This document shows positions 1-8,155 of a stretch of DNA of 64,000 nucleotides, in pieces. The first letter of the stretch is position 1. Every line of letters begins with the position of its first letter. A model generated the notes under the pieces. That model did no database searches. It worked only from the letters and a program-made list of their open reading frames with translations, and was not told where the DNA came from. This DNA comes from Marinifilum flexuosum (GTDB taxonomy: Bacteria > Bacteroidota > Bacteroidia > Bacteroidales > Marinifilaceae), in the NCBI RefSeq assembly GCF_003610555.1, contig NZ_RAPQ01000011.1, positions 248,001 to 312,000 of the forward strand, given 5' to 3'. Position numbers and translations under genes: made by a program.

Positions 1-1413
1 CAATATAATTGGTTTCGCAATCCCTTCGTTTAAAGCAATTTGTGCAGCTTTAAGCACATTAAAGTTATTACCTTCGGCAAATACAACACGCTTAGGGAAT
101 CTTTTTGCTTTGTTGAATACTGTTCTCAGTAATTCATTTTCTGTTCCCAATCGTTGTTTTAACTCTTCTGCGTAGGCATCCCAATCTGTAATTTCCTTTT
201 GTGCCACACCCGATTCAACAGCAGCTTTTGCAACTGCAATGGAAACACTCGAAACCAATCTAGGATCCAAAGCTTTTGGTATAATATAATGTCTACCAAA
301 TACGATATTGGCTTCGTTATAAGCGGCATGAACAGCCTCTGGAACAGGCTCTTTTGCTAATTTAGCTATGGCATTAACCGAAGCAATTTTCATTTCTTCG
401 TTAATAGCTGTAGCCCTAACATCAAGAGCTCCTCGGAAAATATATGGGAAACCCAATACATTGTTGATCTGGTTAGGATAATCAGATCGACCCGTAGCTA
501 CAATTACATCTTTACGAGCATCGAAAGCATCGTTGTATGAAATTTCAGGATCAGGATTTGCCAAAGCGAATACTACAGGGTTTTCAGCCATTGAAAGAAC
601 CATTTCTTTGCTCATGATTCCACCAACTGATAATCCTAAAAATACATCGGCACCCACCAAAGCTTGTTCAAGAGTATCAACATCTTGTGTTGTTATGAAT
701 TGTTTTTTCTGTGTATTTAAGTCGGTACGTTTTGAGTTGATTACACCACGACTATCGCACATGATTACATTTTCAGGCTTAACTCCTAATGAAATGTACA
801 GTTTGGTACAAGATATTGCAGCGGCTCCTGCTCCATTTACCACTACTTTTACATCTTCAATTTTTTTATTCCCAAGTTCTAAAGCATTTAATAAACCTGC
901 CGCAGAAATAATAGCAGTACCATGCTGATCGTCATGCATTACAGGAATATCTAACTCCTTTTTCAGTCTTTCTTCAATCTCGAAACATTCCGGAGCCTTA
1001 ATATCCTCAAGGTTAATACCTCCAAAAGTTGGAGCAATAGCTTTAACTGTTTCTACAAATTTATCTACATCAGTTGCATCCACTTCGATATCGAAAACAT
1101 CGATATCTGCAAATATTTTAAACAACAGACCCTTACCTTCCATAACCGGTTTCCCGGCCAATGCTCCAATATTACCTAAACCCAGAACTGCTGTTCCGTT
1201 AGAAATTACTGCTACAAGATTTCCTTTGCCAGTGTAACGATAGGCATCTGCAGCATTCTTTTCAATTTCGAGACATGGCTCGGCAACACCCGGACTATAG
1301 GCTAAAGCCAGATCTCGTTGAGTTCTGTATGGTTTTGTTGGAATAACCTCAATTTTACCAGGACGTCCTTCGGCGTGGTATCTTAAAGCATCTTTTGAAC
1401 TAATCTTTGCCAT
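1..1413 (-). CDS. maeB: NADP-dependent malic enzyme, MaeB type, partial (3' end beyond window)
   Basis: Oxidative decarboxylation of malate to pyruvate. Translating the minus strand from the ATG at 1411-1413 gives [16 protein letters not shown], then the malic signature SPGVAEPC, the [18 protein letters not shown] block, the metal/substrate stretch [12 protein letters not shown] and a Rossmann region VVNGAGAAA, with [10 protein letters not shown] further on. After about residue 430 the frame continues as [17 protein letters not shown], the start of a phosphotransacetylase-like domain. This is therefore the long (about 750 aa) MaeB form with a C-terminal PTA-like regulatory domain, which in known members is usually not catalytic. 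The gene runs off the left edge, so the last part of the PTA domain is not visible. The identification is firm; cofactor preference is inferred from the family. Confidence 0.95.
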   Translation of the reverse strand, partial: MAKISSKDALRYHAEGRPGKIEVIPTKPYRTQRDLALAYSPGVAEPCLEIEKNAADAYRYTGKGNLVAVISNGTAVLGLGNIGALAGKPVMEGKGLLFKIFADIDVFDIEVDATDVDKFVETVKAIAPTFGGINLEDIKAPECFEIEERLKKELDIPVMHDDQHGTAIISAAGLLNALELGNKKIEDVKVVVNGAGAAAISCTKLYISLGVKPENVIMCDSRGVINSKRTDLNTQKKQFITTQDVDTLEQALVGADVFLGLSVGGIMSKEMVLSMAENPVVFALANPDPEISYNDAFDARKDVIVATGRSDYPNQINNVLGFPYIFRGALDVRATAINEEMKIASVNAIAKLAKEPVPEAVHAAYNEANIVFGRHYIIPKALDPRLVSSVSIAVAKAAVESGVAQKEITDWDAYAEELKQRLGTENELLRTVFNKAKRFPKRVVFAEGNNFNVLKAAQIALNEGIAKPIIL

Positions 1414-1606
1414 TTGTTTGTTTTTCTTTGTGCAATACGCACGGTTAATAGTATTTTGTGAGTTGCAAAGATGCTAATAAAAGAGTGTAAGAAATGCCGG
1501 GAATTAGTTAAAAACTGTAATGATATCAGTATCTTACTGAATTACTTTTAATTAAGACTAGTGATAAATAAGAGAAATTTTTCTTGAATATACAGGAGGA
1601 ATGAAG

Positions 1607-2071
1607 CTATCTTTTGCTTTTAATCAGTAATGAGTGAGAAAACTTATTTTCAGCCAGGAATTTCTTGTCGTAAGTGTGACTATTACCTTCTAAATCTTCT
1701 ACAACAATTTTATTAATTTTCCATTCACCATTTTCGGATTTCTTTTTAAACAAGATTCTTCCCAAAAGCATTCCAACTTTTGTTTTTTTCTTGTTCTCAC
1801 AAGTGGTTTGAATCACTTGCTTCCCCGATGGAGACTCAAAGTAAATGTCAACCTTATTTAATCCCTGTAAAGAATAAGCTCTTAAAGAAAAATAAAGTGT
1901 TTCATCTGATTTGCTTACGTCGATTGACTTTTGAACCAAATTTACGGAGTGTAAATTGAATTTACCTTTTAATTCATTGTTCGCATAGACCGAAAATGAC
2001 AGCACACATATTGTCAAGAGTAGAATACCCTTGAAAAGAATCTTTTGAATGTGCTTGTAATTTAATCTCAT
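1607..2071 (-). CDS. Secreted protein of unknown function, 154 aa
   Basis: Not recognised. The N-terminus has a basic stretch (MRLNYKHIQK) and a hydrophobic core ending SVYAN, a good Sec signal peptide with cleavage near residue 30. The mature part is lysine-rich and mostly predicted beta, with a single cysteine near residue 92. It contains a phrase resembling carbohydrate- or matrix-binding beta-sandwich domains (NKVDIYFESPSGKQVI), but I cannot assign a family. It stands alone between the malic enzyme and the TPR gene, with the TPR gene's terminator just upstream, so it is probably its own transcription unit. Confidence 0.7.
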   Translation of the reverse strand: MRLNYKHIQKILFKGILLLTICVLSFSVYANNELKGKFNLHSVNLVQKSIDVSKSDETLYFSLRAYSLQGLNKVDIYFESPSGKQVIQTTCENKKKTKVGMLLGRILFKKKSENGEWKINKIVVEDLEGNSHTYDKKFLAENKFSHSLLIKSKR

Positions 2072-2114
2072 AATCGGATGGCATGAAAATACAATTTCCT
2101 ATACGAAAGAAAAC

Positions 2115-2146
2115 AAAAAGGGATACTCAATTTTGAGTATCCCTTT
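2115..2146 (-). terminator. Rho-independent terminator of the TPR gene
   Basis: A perfect inverted repeat, GGGATACTCAA / TTGAGTATCCC, with A and T tracts on both sides. It lies just downstream of the TPR gene stop. Confidence 0.85.
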
Positions 2147-2169
2147 CAATTTATATTATTTCTAAGAAA

Positions 2170-2904
2170 TTACTTGATCTCAGCCTTAACTGTAGCCATT
2201 GTTTGTAAAAGATCTTCTCTTGTTGGAGCCAATGCTTTTGCTTTGGTTAACTCAGCCATTGCTTTTTTGTAGAAACCTTGAGCTTTTGCTGATTCAGCTT
2301 TAAATTTTTCTGGCTCTTTGTTAGCAATTGGATTCGCTTTTTGCATGATAGTAGCACCTTGGTTGAAATACAACATACCTAAACCAACTAATGCATCAGC
2401 CTGGTATTTTGATTTACTTTCGCTAGCTTTCTTGTAAAGATCTTCAGCAGCATCCATTTTGTTTGCTTTTTGAGCTTTTTGTCCTGCAACCAAGTAATGC
2501 TTTGAAAGAGATGCAATTAATTTTGAATTTTTAGTAGGAATTGCTTCAATACCTTTTTTCAATGTAGCAACCATTTCGTCCATTTTCTTTTGCTTCTTTT
2601 GTACTGAAGCAAGATATTGGTATGATTTTGAAAGTTTATAGTTGTTTGAAACAGATTGAGCAAAGTATTTTTCAGCTTTAGCGTAATCTTTCAATTTATT
2701 TGCACAGTAAGCAGCATTAAAAACCAATGCAGGATCTTCGAATGTATCTTCAGCTCCTAAAAATGCTTCATATTTTTCAAGTGCAGTTTTGTAATCTTTC
2801 GATTTTACTGCAGCATTACCTTCATTTTTTAGTTGAGCAGCAGATTGTGCGAATAAGCTTGTGGCACAAAAACATACTGCGATAAATAAAATTAACTTTT
2901 TCAT
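2170..2904 (-). CDS. Periplasmic tetratricopeptide-repeat protein, 244 aa
   Basis: The signal peptide MKKLILFIAVCFCATSLFAQ ends in the A-Q junction common in Bacteroidota. The rest is helical and lysine/alanine-rich with about four to five TPR-like units: residues ~22-55 (LKNEGNAAVKSKDYKTALEKYE), ~58-90, ~92-125 and ~150-190. TPR proteins act as protein-binding scaffolds; the partner is not visible here. It is monocistronic, with a strong terminator downstream. Cysteine C67 of AAYCANKL is the only Cys in the mature part. Confidence 0.85.
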   Translation of the reverse strand: MKKLILFIAVCFCATSLFAQSAAQLKNEGNAAVKSKDYKTALEKYEAFLGAEDTFEDPALVFNAAYCANKLKDYAKAEKYFAQSVSNNYKLSKSYQYLASVQKKQKKMDEMVATLKKGIEAIPTKNSKLIASLSKHYLVAGQKAQKANKMDAAEDLYKKASESKSKYQADALVGLGMLYFNQGATIMQKANPIANKEPEKFKAESAKAQGFYKKAMAELTKAKALAPTREDLLQTMATVKAEIK

Positions 2905-3008
2905 ACTTTGAATTTTATGATTATTTGATTTTATATTTTTCTGTCAAAACAAGCCTAAAAATAACGATTTCAGAGAAAATTCAAATAGAATTAACACAAA
3001 AATATTCT

Positions 3009-3878
3009 TCAATAAAGATTGTTTAGAGGAAATTTATTTAATTGAGCCAATTCAATGGTTTCTTTCTGTAAATACTTATCATCAATCGTATAATTGTCGT
3101 ATTGAGTAAGCTGATTGTTCTTTATCAGGCTATTGAGTTTCTTCGTATATGCCTCTCCAATCTCCGAATAGCGATGCAATAATGGTACCAATTTACAAGG
3201 GTCATCGGTATTCGATCTCTCTAATCGAAACTCTTTGTAGGCACGAACCCTTGCAATGGTCTGATAATAATCATTTACCGACTCTTCTATGCTAGAATAT
3301 CTGCGCACGTAGATATGTGTAGAATCTCTTCCTACCAAGGCTTTAATTCTGTTCTCTCCTTTGTTGTACGACCATATGCCAAATACATTATTTCCTTCCT
3401 GAAAAAACCTGGATGACCCCCAACCTGATTCCAAAGCGGCTTGTCCAAGAACAATACTGGCAGGATGTGGTTTTAATCTATTCTTCAATTCGGATATTTC
3501 GGAACATTTGTACTGTTCGAACAATTGAAAAAGGAAAATACTATCGCTTTCAATGTAATTAGGATGCTGTGTAAGCCAGGTTTCAATGTGTTCTACTCGT
3601 TTAATTTTCTGATTTAAATTGTGTTGAGCCAAAAGAACCGATGGCAATAACATTTCCACAAACTTCTGCTTTTTCTCTTTTACAGGAAGCATTCGTAAGG
3701 AGATTACTTTGGTATATATATAAGGAGTAATGAGTGTATCAGCAAAGGCATGCACATCGTCTTTGCTTACAATCTCTGCATATTCCGGCCTAACCTTCTC
3801 ATGCGTGAATACCACACGTTCTGTACATGATACGCACATTAAAAGCAAGCAAATCAAAGAAATAAACAGTTGTTTCAT
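3009..3878 (-). CDS. Bax-like glucosaminidase-domain lipoprotein, 289 aa
   Basis: Lipoprotein signal MKQLFISLICLLLMCVSC with a lipobox cysteine at residue 18, so probably anchored in the outer membrane or facing the periplasm. Residues ~140-230 match the Bax/mannosyl-glycoprotein endo-beta-N-acetylglucosaminidase fold: the catalytic-Glu motif GQAALESGWGSSRF, then NNVFGIWSYN and a Tyr-rich YSSIEESVNDYYQTIA. Members cleave the glycan backbone of peptidoglycan. The N-terminal ~120 residues are a family-typical helical region. No operon partner is visible. Confidence 0.9.
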   Translation of the reverse strand: MKQLFISLICLLLMCVSCTERVVFTHEKVRPEYAEIVSKDDVHAFADTLITPYIYTKVISLRMLPVKEKKQKFVEMLLPSVLLAQHNLNQKIKRVEHIETWLTQHPNYIESDSIFLFQLFEQYKCSEISELKNRLKPHPASIVLGQAALESGWGSSRFFQEGNNVFGIWSYNKGENRIKALVGRDSTHIYVRRYSSIEESVNDYYQTIARVRAYKEFRLERSNTDDPCKLVPLLHRYSEIGEAYTKKLNSLIKNNQLTQYDNYTIDDKYLQKETIELAQLNKFPLNNLY

Positions 3879-4047
3879 GTTGAATTATTGTTAATTCCAG
3901 TTTGCTAAAATAGTATTTTATTTTGTGCTGGCAAATTTAAAACTAAAATGATCGTTGATTAGAGAAAGGTTGTTGGGGCAATCAGAAACCCTCTAAATAC
4001 CATTATACTGCGGAAGCAGCTTAATTTTAGGAAAACATGCATTGCAA
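3879..4047. other. Intergenic sequence upstream of the Bax-like gene
   Basis: AT-rich spacer between the divergently placed glucosaminidase start and the 42-bp repeat array. I see no gene or clear promoter. Confidence 0.4.
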
Positions 4048-4320
4048 GCTTGCATTCCATGTTCGACCACAAAAAAATGTGTATCTCACGCTTGCAATAC
4101 ACATTTTATTGCAGAGAAATATGCATTTCATGCATGCAAAGTTTATTTTACGCAAAAAAAATATACTTCACATGCTTGCAAAGAATGTTCCACCAGAAAA
4201 AAATGATTTGCACATGCTTGCATTGCTTGTTGATCTCCAAAAAAATATGCTTCTCATGCGTGCAAAGCATGTTTTACCAAAAGAAAATACTCTTTACATG
4301 AGTGTAAAGGGTGTTTTTTT
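4048..4320. repeat. 42-bp tandem repeat (minisatellite), about 6.5 degenerate copies
   Basis: Units start at 4048, 4090, 4132, 4174, 4216 and 4258, with a partial copy at 4300. Each opens with G-C-T/A-T-G-C-A-A-A-G or a close variant, has an A-run in the middle and ends in CAT. The spacing is exactly 42 bp throughout, while units differ at many positions, so the array is old. Because 42 is divisible by three, more than one frame is open across it and 14-residue peptide repeats appear in two plus-strand frames (from 4037 and 4050). I do not think these are genes: no signal, no promoter, two competing frames. Confidence 0.85.
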
Positions 4321-4363
4321 GTTTTCGAGGAGCTTTTTCATTAAAGTGTACCAAAAAAATCCA

Positions 4364-4393
4364 CAAAAAAAGCAGAACCTAATTGGCTCTGCT
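4364..4393 (-). terminator. Terminator of the cobalamin operon
   Basis: Inverted repeat AGCAGAaCC / GGcTCTGCT with an A-run on the plus strand (T-run on the transcribed minus strand), 25 bp beyond the cobC stop. Confidence 0.75.
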
Positions 4394-4417
4394 TAAGCTT
4401 ATACTATCAAAAGAAAC

Positions 4418-4948
4418 TTATACATTTAATACAACCACCTCGCCAAATGCTGGTGTTGCAATATTAAATGAATCTTCCAACTTGATGTTCTCTTCAATAG
4501 CCTGAATGGTTCGAATTACACCGCCGTGAGTAAATACTGCAACTTTATTGTGATCCTGTGCTTTCAATTCATTCCAAAATTCCAAAACACGATCGCGAAG
4601 CATTACAAACGACTCGCCATTAGAGCATTTAAGATTTACGAAATCTTCCATCCATTTCTCAAGAAACGGATCTTTAATTTCGTCCCAAACTTTTCCTTCC
4701 CAATCGCCAAAGTGCAATTCCATTAGTCTTTTTTCTTCTTCTGCTTGATCAGGATAAATATCGTTGGCTAGTTTTTTTGCTCTTGAAAGTGGACTTGTAT
4801 AAATTTTATCAAACTCCACTCCATCAAGGTTTTTCTTGACAGCTTCTAGCTCTTCAGGATATGTTTCGGCCAAATCAACATCTTTTTGTCCGTAGCAAAC
4901 TCCTTGTTCTACTGCTACTGCTGTATGACGAATTAAATAGATTTCCAT
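4418..4948 (-). CDS. cobC: Alpha-ribazole phosphatase CobC (histidine phosphatase family), 176 aa
   Basis: Removes the 5'-phosphate from alpha-ribazole-phosphate (or from cobalamin-5'-phosphate) at the end of nucleotide-loop assembly. It has the RHG-type motif IRHTAV at residues 6-11 (catalytic His8), the second acidic motif LHFGDWEGK near 80, and the second catalytic His in FTHGGVIRT near 140. The length is normal for the family. The 9-bp gap to cobS and the surrounding cob genes support CobC over a generic phosphoglycerate mutase. Last gene of the operon before the terminator. Confidence 0.93.
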   Translation of the reverse strand: MEIYLIRHTAVAVEQGVCYGQKDVDLAETYPEELEAVKKNLDGVEFDKIYTSPLSRAKKLANDIYPDQAEEEKRLMELHFGDWEGKVWDEIKDPFLEKWMEDFVNLKCSNGESFVMLRDRVLEFWNELKAQDHNKVAVFTHGGVIRTIQAIEENIKLEDSFNIATPAFGEVVVLNV

Positions 4949-4957
4949 TTTGTAATA

Positions 4958-5713
4958 TTAATAGTTTAAAAGTGATAAATAAGATAGGTAGAAGACAATT
5001 TCGCAAACCTGTTGAGTTGCACCAATGCAATCGCCTGTGTATCCGTTTATCCACTTGTTGTAATATCTTCCTAATAAGAATTTGCAAAGATATACAGGAA
5101 TTATAATCAGGAAAAATTTAGCATTTCCTAAAAGAGCCAAAGGCAAAATTCCTGTTAATACCATAAATATAAAATTACCAATGCTTAGTTTCTGCGAATA
5201 GTCTTTTGCTTTAGAATTCTCAACTCTTGCATATTGGTGTGTGTTTACCAAAGTGGCTGCTGCCATACGTGTTGTTGAATGTGCTGCAATTAAAATCCAA
5301 GGCAATTGGTTTGCCGATATGGAAAACTGACAATAAAACTTTGTCAATATCAGGAAGATGATTCCCGTAACACCAAATGCACCAATCAAGGAATCCTTCA
5401 TAATTTCCAGGATTCTTTCTTTGGTCCAACCGCCACCAAATCCGTCGCACACATCCATAAAACCATCTTCGTGTAAAGCTCCGGTTAGCAAGGCTGTTGC
5501 TACCATGCTCAATATTACTGCCAAATTAAAGGGTAAAAGGATGTTACTCATATAAAAAACAAGAGCCGCCACTCCACCAATTATTAGGCCAGCAATAGGA
5601 AAATATTTTATGGCTTCGTGCTGATATTCCTTTTTAAAATCAGCCCATTTAGGAAATGGAATTCTTGTGAAAAAGGATAATCCTGTAAAGAAAATATTGA
5701 ATTCGCGTTTCAT
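4958..5713 (-). CDS. cobS: Adenosylcobinamide-GDP ribazoletransferase CobS, 251 aa
   Basis: Joins AdoCbi-GDP and alpha-ribazole(-phosphate) to make adenosylcobalamin(-phosphate). An integral membrane protein with about six hydrophobic segments. The family signatures are present: FFTRIPFPKW near the N-terminus, HEDGFMDVCDGFGGG (~81-95; Asp-rich metal-binding loop) and the following ILEIMKDSLIGAFGV. It is separated from cobT by 319 bp holding a repeat-like element, so the two may not be on the same message. Confidence 0.95.
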   Translation of the reverse strand: MKREFNIFFTGLSFFTRIPFPKWADFKKEYQHEAIKYFPIAGLIIGGVAALVFYMSNILLPFNLAVILSMVATALLTGALHEDGFMDVCDGFGGGWTKERILEIMKDSLIGAFGVTGIIFLILTKFYCQFSISANQLPWILIAAHSTTRMAAATLVNTHQYARVENSKAKDYSQKLSIGNFIFMVLTGILPLALLGNAKFFLIIIPVYLCKFLLGRYYNKWINGYTGDCIGATQQVCEIVFYLSYLSLLNY

Positions 5714-6032
5714 AAATTATATTGAAATCAAATTAGCGGTTGACAACTTTTTTATCTCAATTCTTGAGACTGTTTTTAATAATCTTAACTCCTTCTCGTG
5801 ATGATTTTTTCCCTTTTAAGGGAACCGTAGCGAAGCGGAGCTCGTGAACACAATTGAAAATTAACTTAAATGTGAACAAAATCCCGACAGGGAAAAGGGT
5901 GAAAAAGAGAATTATAAACAAAGATACACCCTTCTGGCTGTCGCCATCTTCCCTCTGAGGGAAGAATTTAAAAATTAAAGGATTGGCAATCTAATTCTTT
6001 GTTACACTCCTTTCAAAAGAATAAATATATAC
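5714..6032. repeat. Intergenic region with palindromic, repeat-like sequence
   Basis: Non-coding gap inside the cob cluster. It holds a palindrome TTCCCTTTTAAGGGAA (about 5809-5824) followed by a GC-richer stretch GTAGCGAAGCGGAGC, and at about 5969-5985 a near-perfect hairpin CTTCCCTC T GAGGGAAG preceded by GGCTGTCGCC. The GC content and paired hairpins differ from the flanking genes and look like an interspersed repeat (REP/MITE-like remnant). Copy number elsewhere cannot be seen from this window. Confidence 0.45.
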
Positions 6033-7082
6033 TTACTCATTCACTACTTTATCGCTATTGCTTACGCCAGCATCCTCGAAACTAGCCATTTGATTCAGGA
6101 AGTTAACTGCTGATTCGATAATTGGATAAGCTACAGCAGCTCCGGTTCCTTCGCCCAATCGCATGCCCAAATCTAATATAGCATTGGCATTTAAATGTGC
6201 CAGCATATGCTTGTGCCCATTTTCGTTCGATTTGTGCGTAAAAATACAATATTCCAACACTTTAGGATTCATTTTAGATGCAGCCAAAAGTGCTGATGTA
6301 ATGATGAATCCGTCTACCATGATGACCATTTTCAGTTCGGCAGCTTTTAGCATTGCTCCTGCAATCATTACGATCTCAAATCCACCAAAGTGAGCGAATA
6401 TTTTTTCAATTGTTGAATCACCTTTATAGTTCTCAACAGCTGATTTTAAGATTTCATATTTTCTTTTCAAGCCTTCATCATCCCATCCGGTTCCTCGGCC
6501 AACACACTCCTTTAAATCTACATCAGCCAATAAATGCAATAAAACAGCTGCAGAAGAGGTGTTTGCAATACCCATTTCACCAAAACCAATGATATTGGTT
6601 CCACCTTTATGAGCTTGTTCAACCAAATCAGCTCCACTTTTAATGGCTAGTTGAAATTGTTCTGCAGTCATCGCGGCACCATTAAGGTACGATTTGGTTC
6701 CATGGGCAATTTTGGCATCAATTACATTCCACTCTTTGTCGAAATCGTAATTTACACCTGCATCAACAATTTTGATATCAATACCATTCTGACGACCAAA
6801 TACATTGATGGCAGCTCCTCCAGCCATAAAGTTGGCAACCATTTGCCAGGTTACTTCTTGTGGATAAGGGCTAACGCCATCCAATGCTATGCCATGATCA
6901 CCAGCAAAAACCATTATTGTAGGTTGTTTTAATTCTGGGGATAAGGTGTTTTGAATGCAACCTATCTTAACAGCCAATTGTTCCAACATTCCTAATGAAC
7001 CAATTGGTTTGGTTTTAAAATCAATTTTGTGTTGAAGTTGTTCAATCAACTCTTTGTTTGGAGTTTTTATATCGAAATTCAT
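6033..7082 (-). CDS. cobT: Nicotinate-nucleotide:base phosphoribosyltransferase CobT, paralog 1, 349 aa
   Basis: Transfers phosphoribose from nicotinate mononucleotide to a lower-ligand base, normally 5,6-dimethylbenzimidazole, giving alpha-ribazole-phosphate. Motifs: KPIGSLGMLE (~25-34), VFAGDHGI (~58-65), FGEMGIANTSSA (~166-177), VGRGTG, FGGFEIVMIAGAMLKAAE and the catalytic glutamate in MRLGEGTGA (Glu ~311). All expected active-site elements are kept. It lies 23 bp downstream of a second, clearly homologous cobT. Which base it activates cannot be read from sequence. Confidence 0.95.
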   Translation of the reverse strand: MNFDIKTPNKELIEQLQHKIDFKTKPIGSLGMLEQLAVKIGCIQNTLSPELKQPTIMVFAGDHGIALDGVSPYPQEVTWQMVANFMAGGAAINVFGRQNGIDIKIVDAGVNYDFDKEWNVIDAKIAHGTKSYLNGAAMTAEQFQLAIKSGADLVEQAHKGGTNIIGFGEMGIANTSSAAVLLHLLADVDLKECVGRGTGWDDEGLKRKYEILKSAVENYKGDSTIEKIFAHFGGFEIVMIAGAMLKAAELKMVIMVDGFIITSALLAASKMNPKVLEYCIFTHKSNENGHKHMLAHLNANAILDLGMRLGEGTGAAVAYPIIESAVNFLNQMASFEDAGVSNSDKVVNE

Positions 7083-7105
7083 ATTGAAATTGAGTTTAAT
7101 CTGGT

Positions 7106-8152
7106 TTATATTTCTTCTGTTGCTTCGCTAACGCCAGCATCCTGAAAGGAAGCCATCTCGTTCATGAATTGAGCTGCACTTTTTATTAAAGGAAAACAAA
7201 CCATTGCTCCGGTTGCTTCGCCCAAACGCATACTAATATCAAGAATTGGTTCGCCACCCATGATATTCAGCATTTTAATGTGAGCTTGTTCATTCGATTT
7301 GTGTGCAAATAAGCAATAATCCTTAACCTTAGGATTGATTTTAAATGCTGCCAGTAATGCCGATGTAATGATGAATCCATCAATTAAAAGTGTCATTTTT
7401 AGTTCGGCAGCTTTTAACATGGCCCCAACAATCATCACAATCTCAAATCCTCCAAAGTGAGTAAGCACATCAATTGGATCCTTTGATTGATTGTATTTTG
7501 AAAGGCCTTCGTTTAAAAGATCGAATTTACTCTTCACACCTTCTTTATCTAATCCGGTACCTCTGCCAACACACTCCTCCAAAGAAATATCACCTAAAAG
7601 GCTAAGTATTAGTGAAGCTGATGAAGTGTTTCCAATTCCTTTTTCACCGAAAATAATGAAATTGCAACCATTTTGGTGAATTTCTTCAATCACCTCGGCA
7701 CCTCGTTTAATTCCTTCGAGGCATTGTTCTTTAGTCATAGCTGGTTCTAGTCGGTAATTTTTAGTACCGTAGGCCAACTTTCTATTAATTATAGGAAGGC
7801 TTGGATCAAAATCATGATCAACACCCGCATCAACTACATTAAATTTGATACCATGTTGTTTGGCAAATACAGTTGATGCTGCGCCACCTTCCATATAATT
7901 GTATAGCATTTGATAGCTAACAGATTTTGGATAAAAACTAACTCCATCATCAGCAATACCATGATCTCCAGCAAATACAACCACATTAGGATTGTTAATT
8001 GTTGGATTTAGGCTATTTTGAATTTTCCCTAGCTGGAAAGCAATTTTTTCCAACATTCCCAACGAACCAATAGGTTTGGTTTTCGTATCAATCTTCTCCT
8101 GTAATTCTTTATTTAAATTATCTGATAAAGAATCAATTTTAAATTCAATCAT
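7106..8152 (-). CDS. cobT: CobT-family phosphoribosyltransferase, paralog 2, 348 aa
   Basis: Same fold and reaction class as its downstream neighbour: KPIGSLGMLE, VFAGDHGI, VGRGTG, FGGFEIVMIVGAMLKAAE and catalytic Glu ~312 in MRLGEATGA. The motif around the second active-site Glu reads FGEKGIGNTSSA, with Lys where paralog 1 and typical CobT have Met, and the base-pocket surroundings (MVCFPLIKSAA) also differ. Both copies look intact, so this is a retained duplication, not decay. Known tandem CobT pairs (ArsA/ArsB of Sporomusa) form a heterodimer that activates phenolic bases; that role here is only a possibility. Three bases separate it from the upstream gene. Confidence 0.92.
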   Translation of the reverse strand: MIEFKIDSLSDNLNKELQEKIDTKTKPIGSLGMLEKIAFQLGKIQNSLNPTINNPNVVVFAGDHGIADDGVSFYPKSVSYQMLYNYMEGGAASTVFAKQHGIKFNVVDAGVDHDFDPSLPIINRKLAYGTKNYRLEPAMTKEQCLEGIKRGAEVIEEIHQNGCNFIIFGEKGIGNTSSASLILSLLGDISLEECVGRGTGLDKEGVKSKFDLLNEGLSKYNQSKDPIDVLTHFGGFEIVMIVGAMLKAAELKMTLLIDGFIITSALLAAFKINPKVKDYCLFAHKSNEQAHIKMLNIMGGEPILDISMRLGEATGAMVCFPLIKSAAQFMNEMASFQDAGVSEATEEI

Positions 8153-8155
8153 CTG

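Noticed and set aside
533-928. A 131-codon open frame on the plus strand
   Set aside because: It is antisense to the malic enzyme gene, whose protein motifs are clear; the plus-strand product resembles nothing.
4037-4396. Open frames across the 42-bp repeat encoding 14-residue repeats
   Set aside because: Two different frames are open only because the repeat unit is a multiple of three; no promoter, signal or family support.
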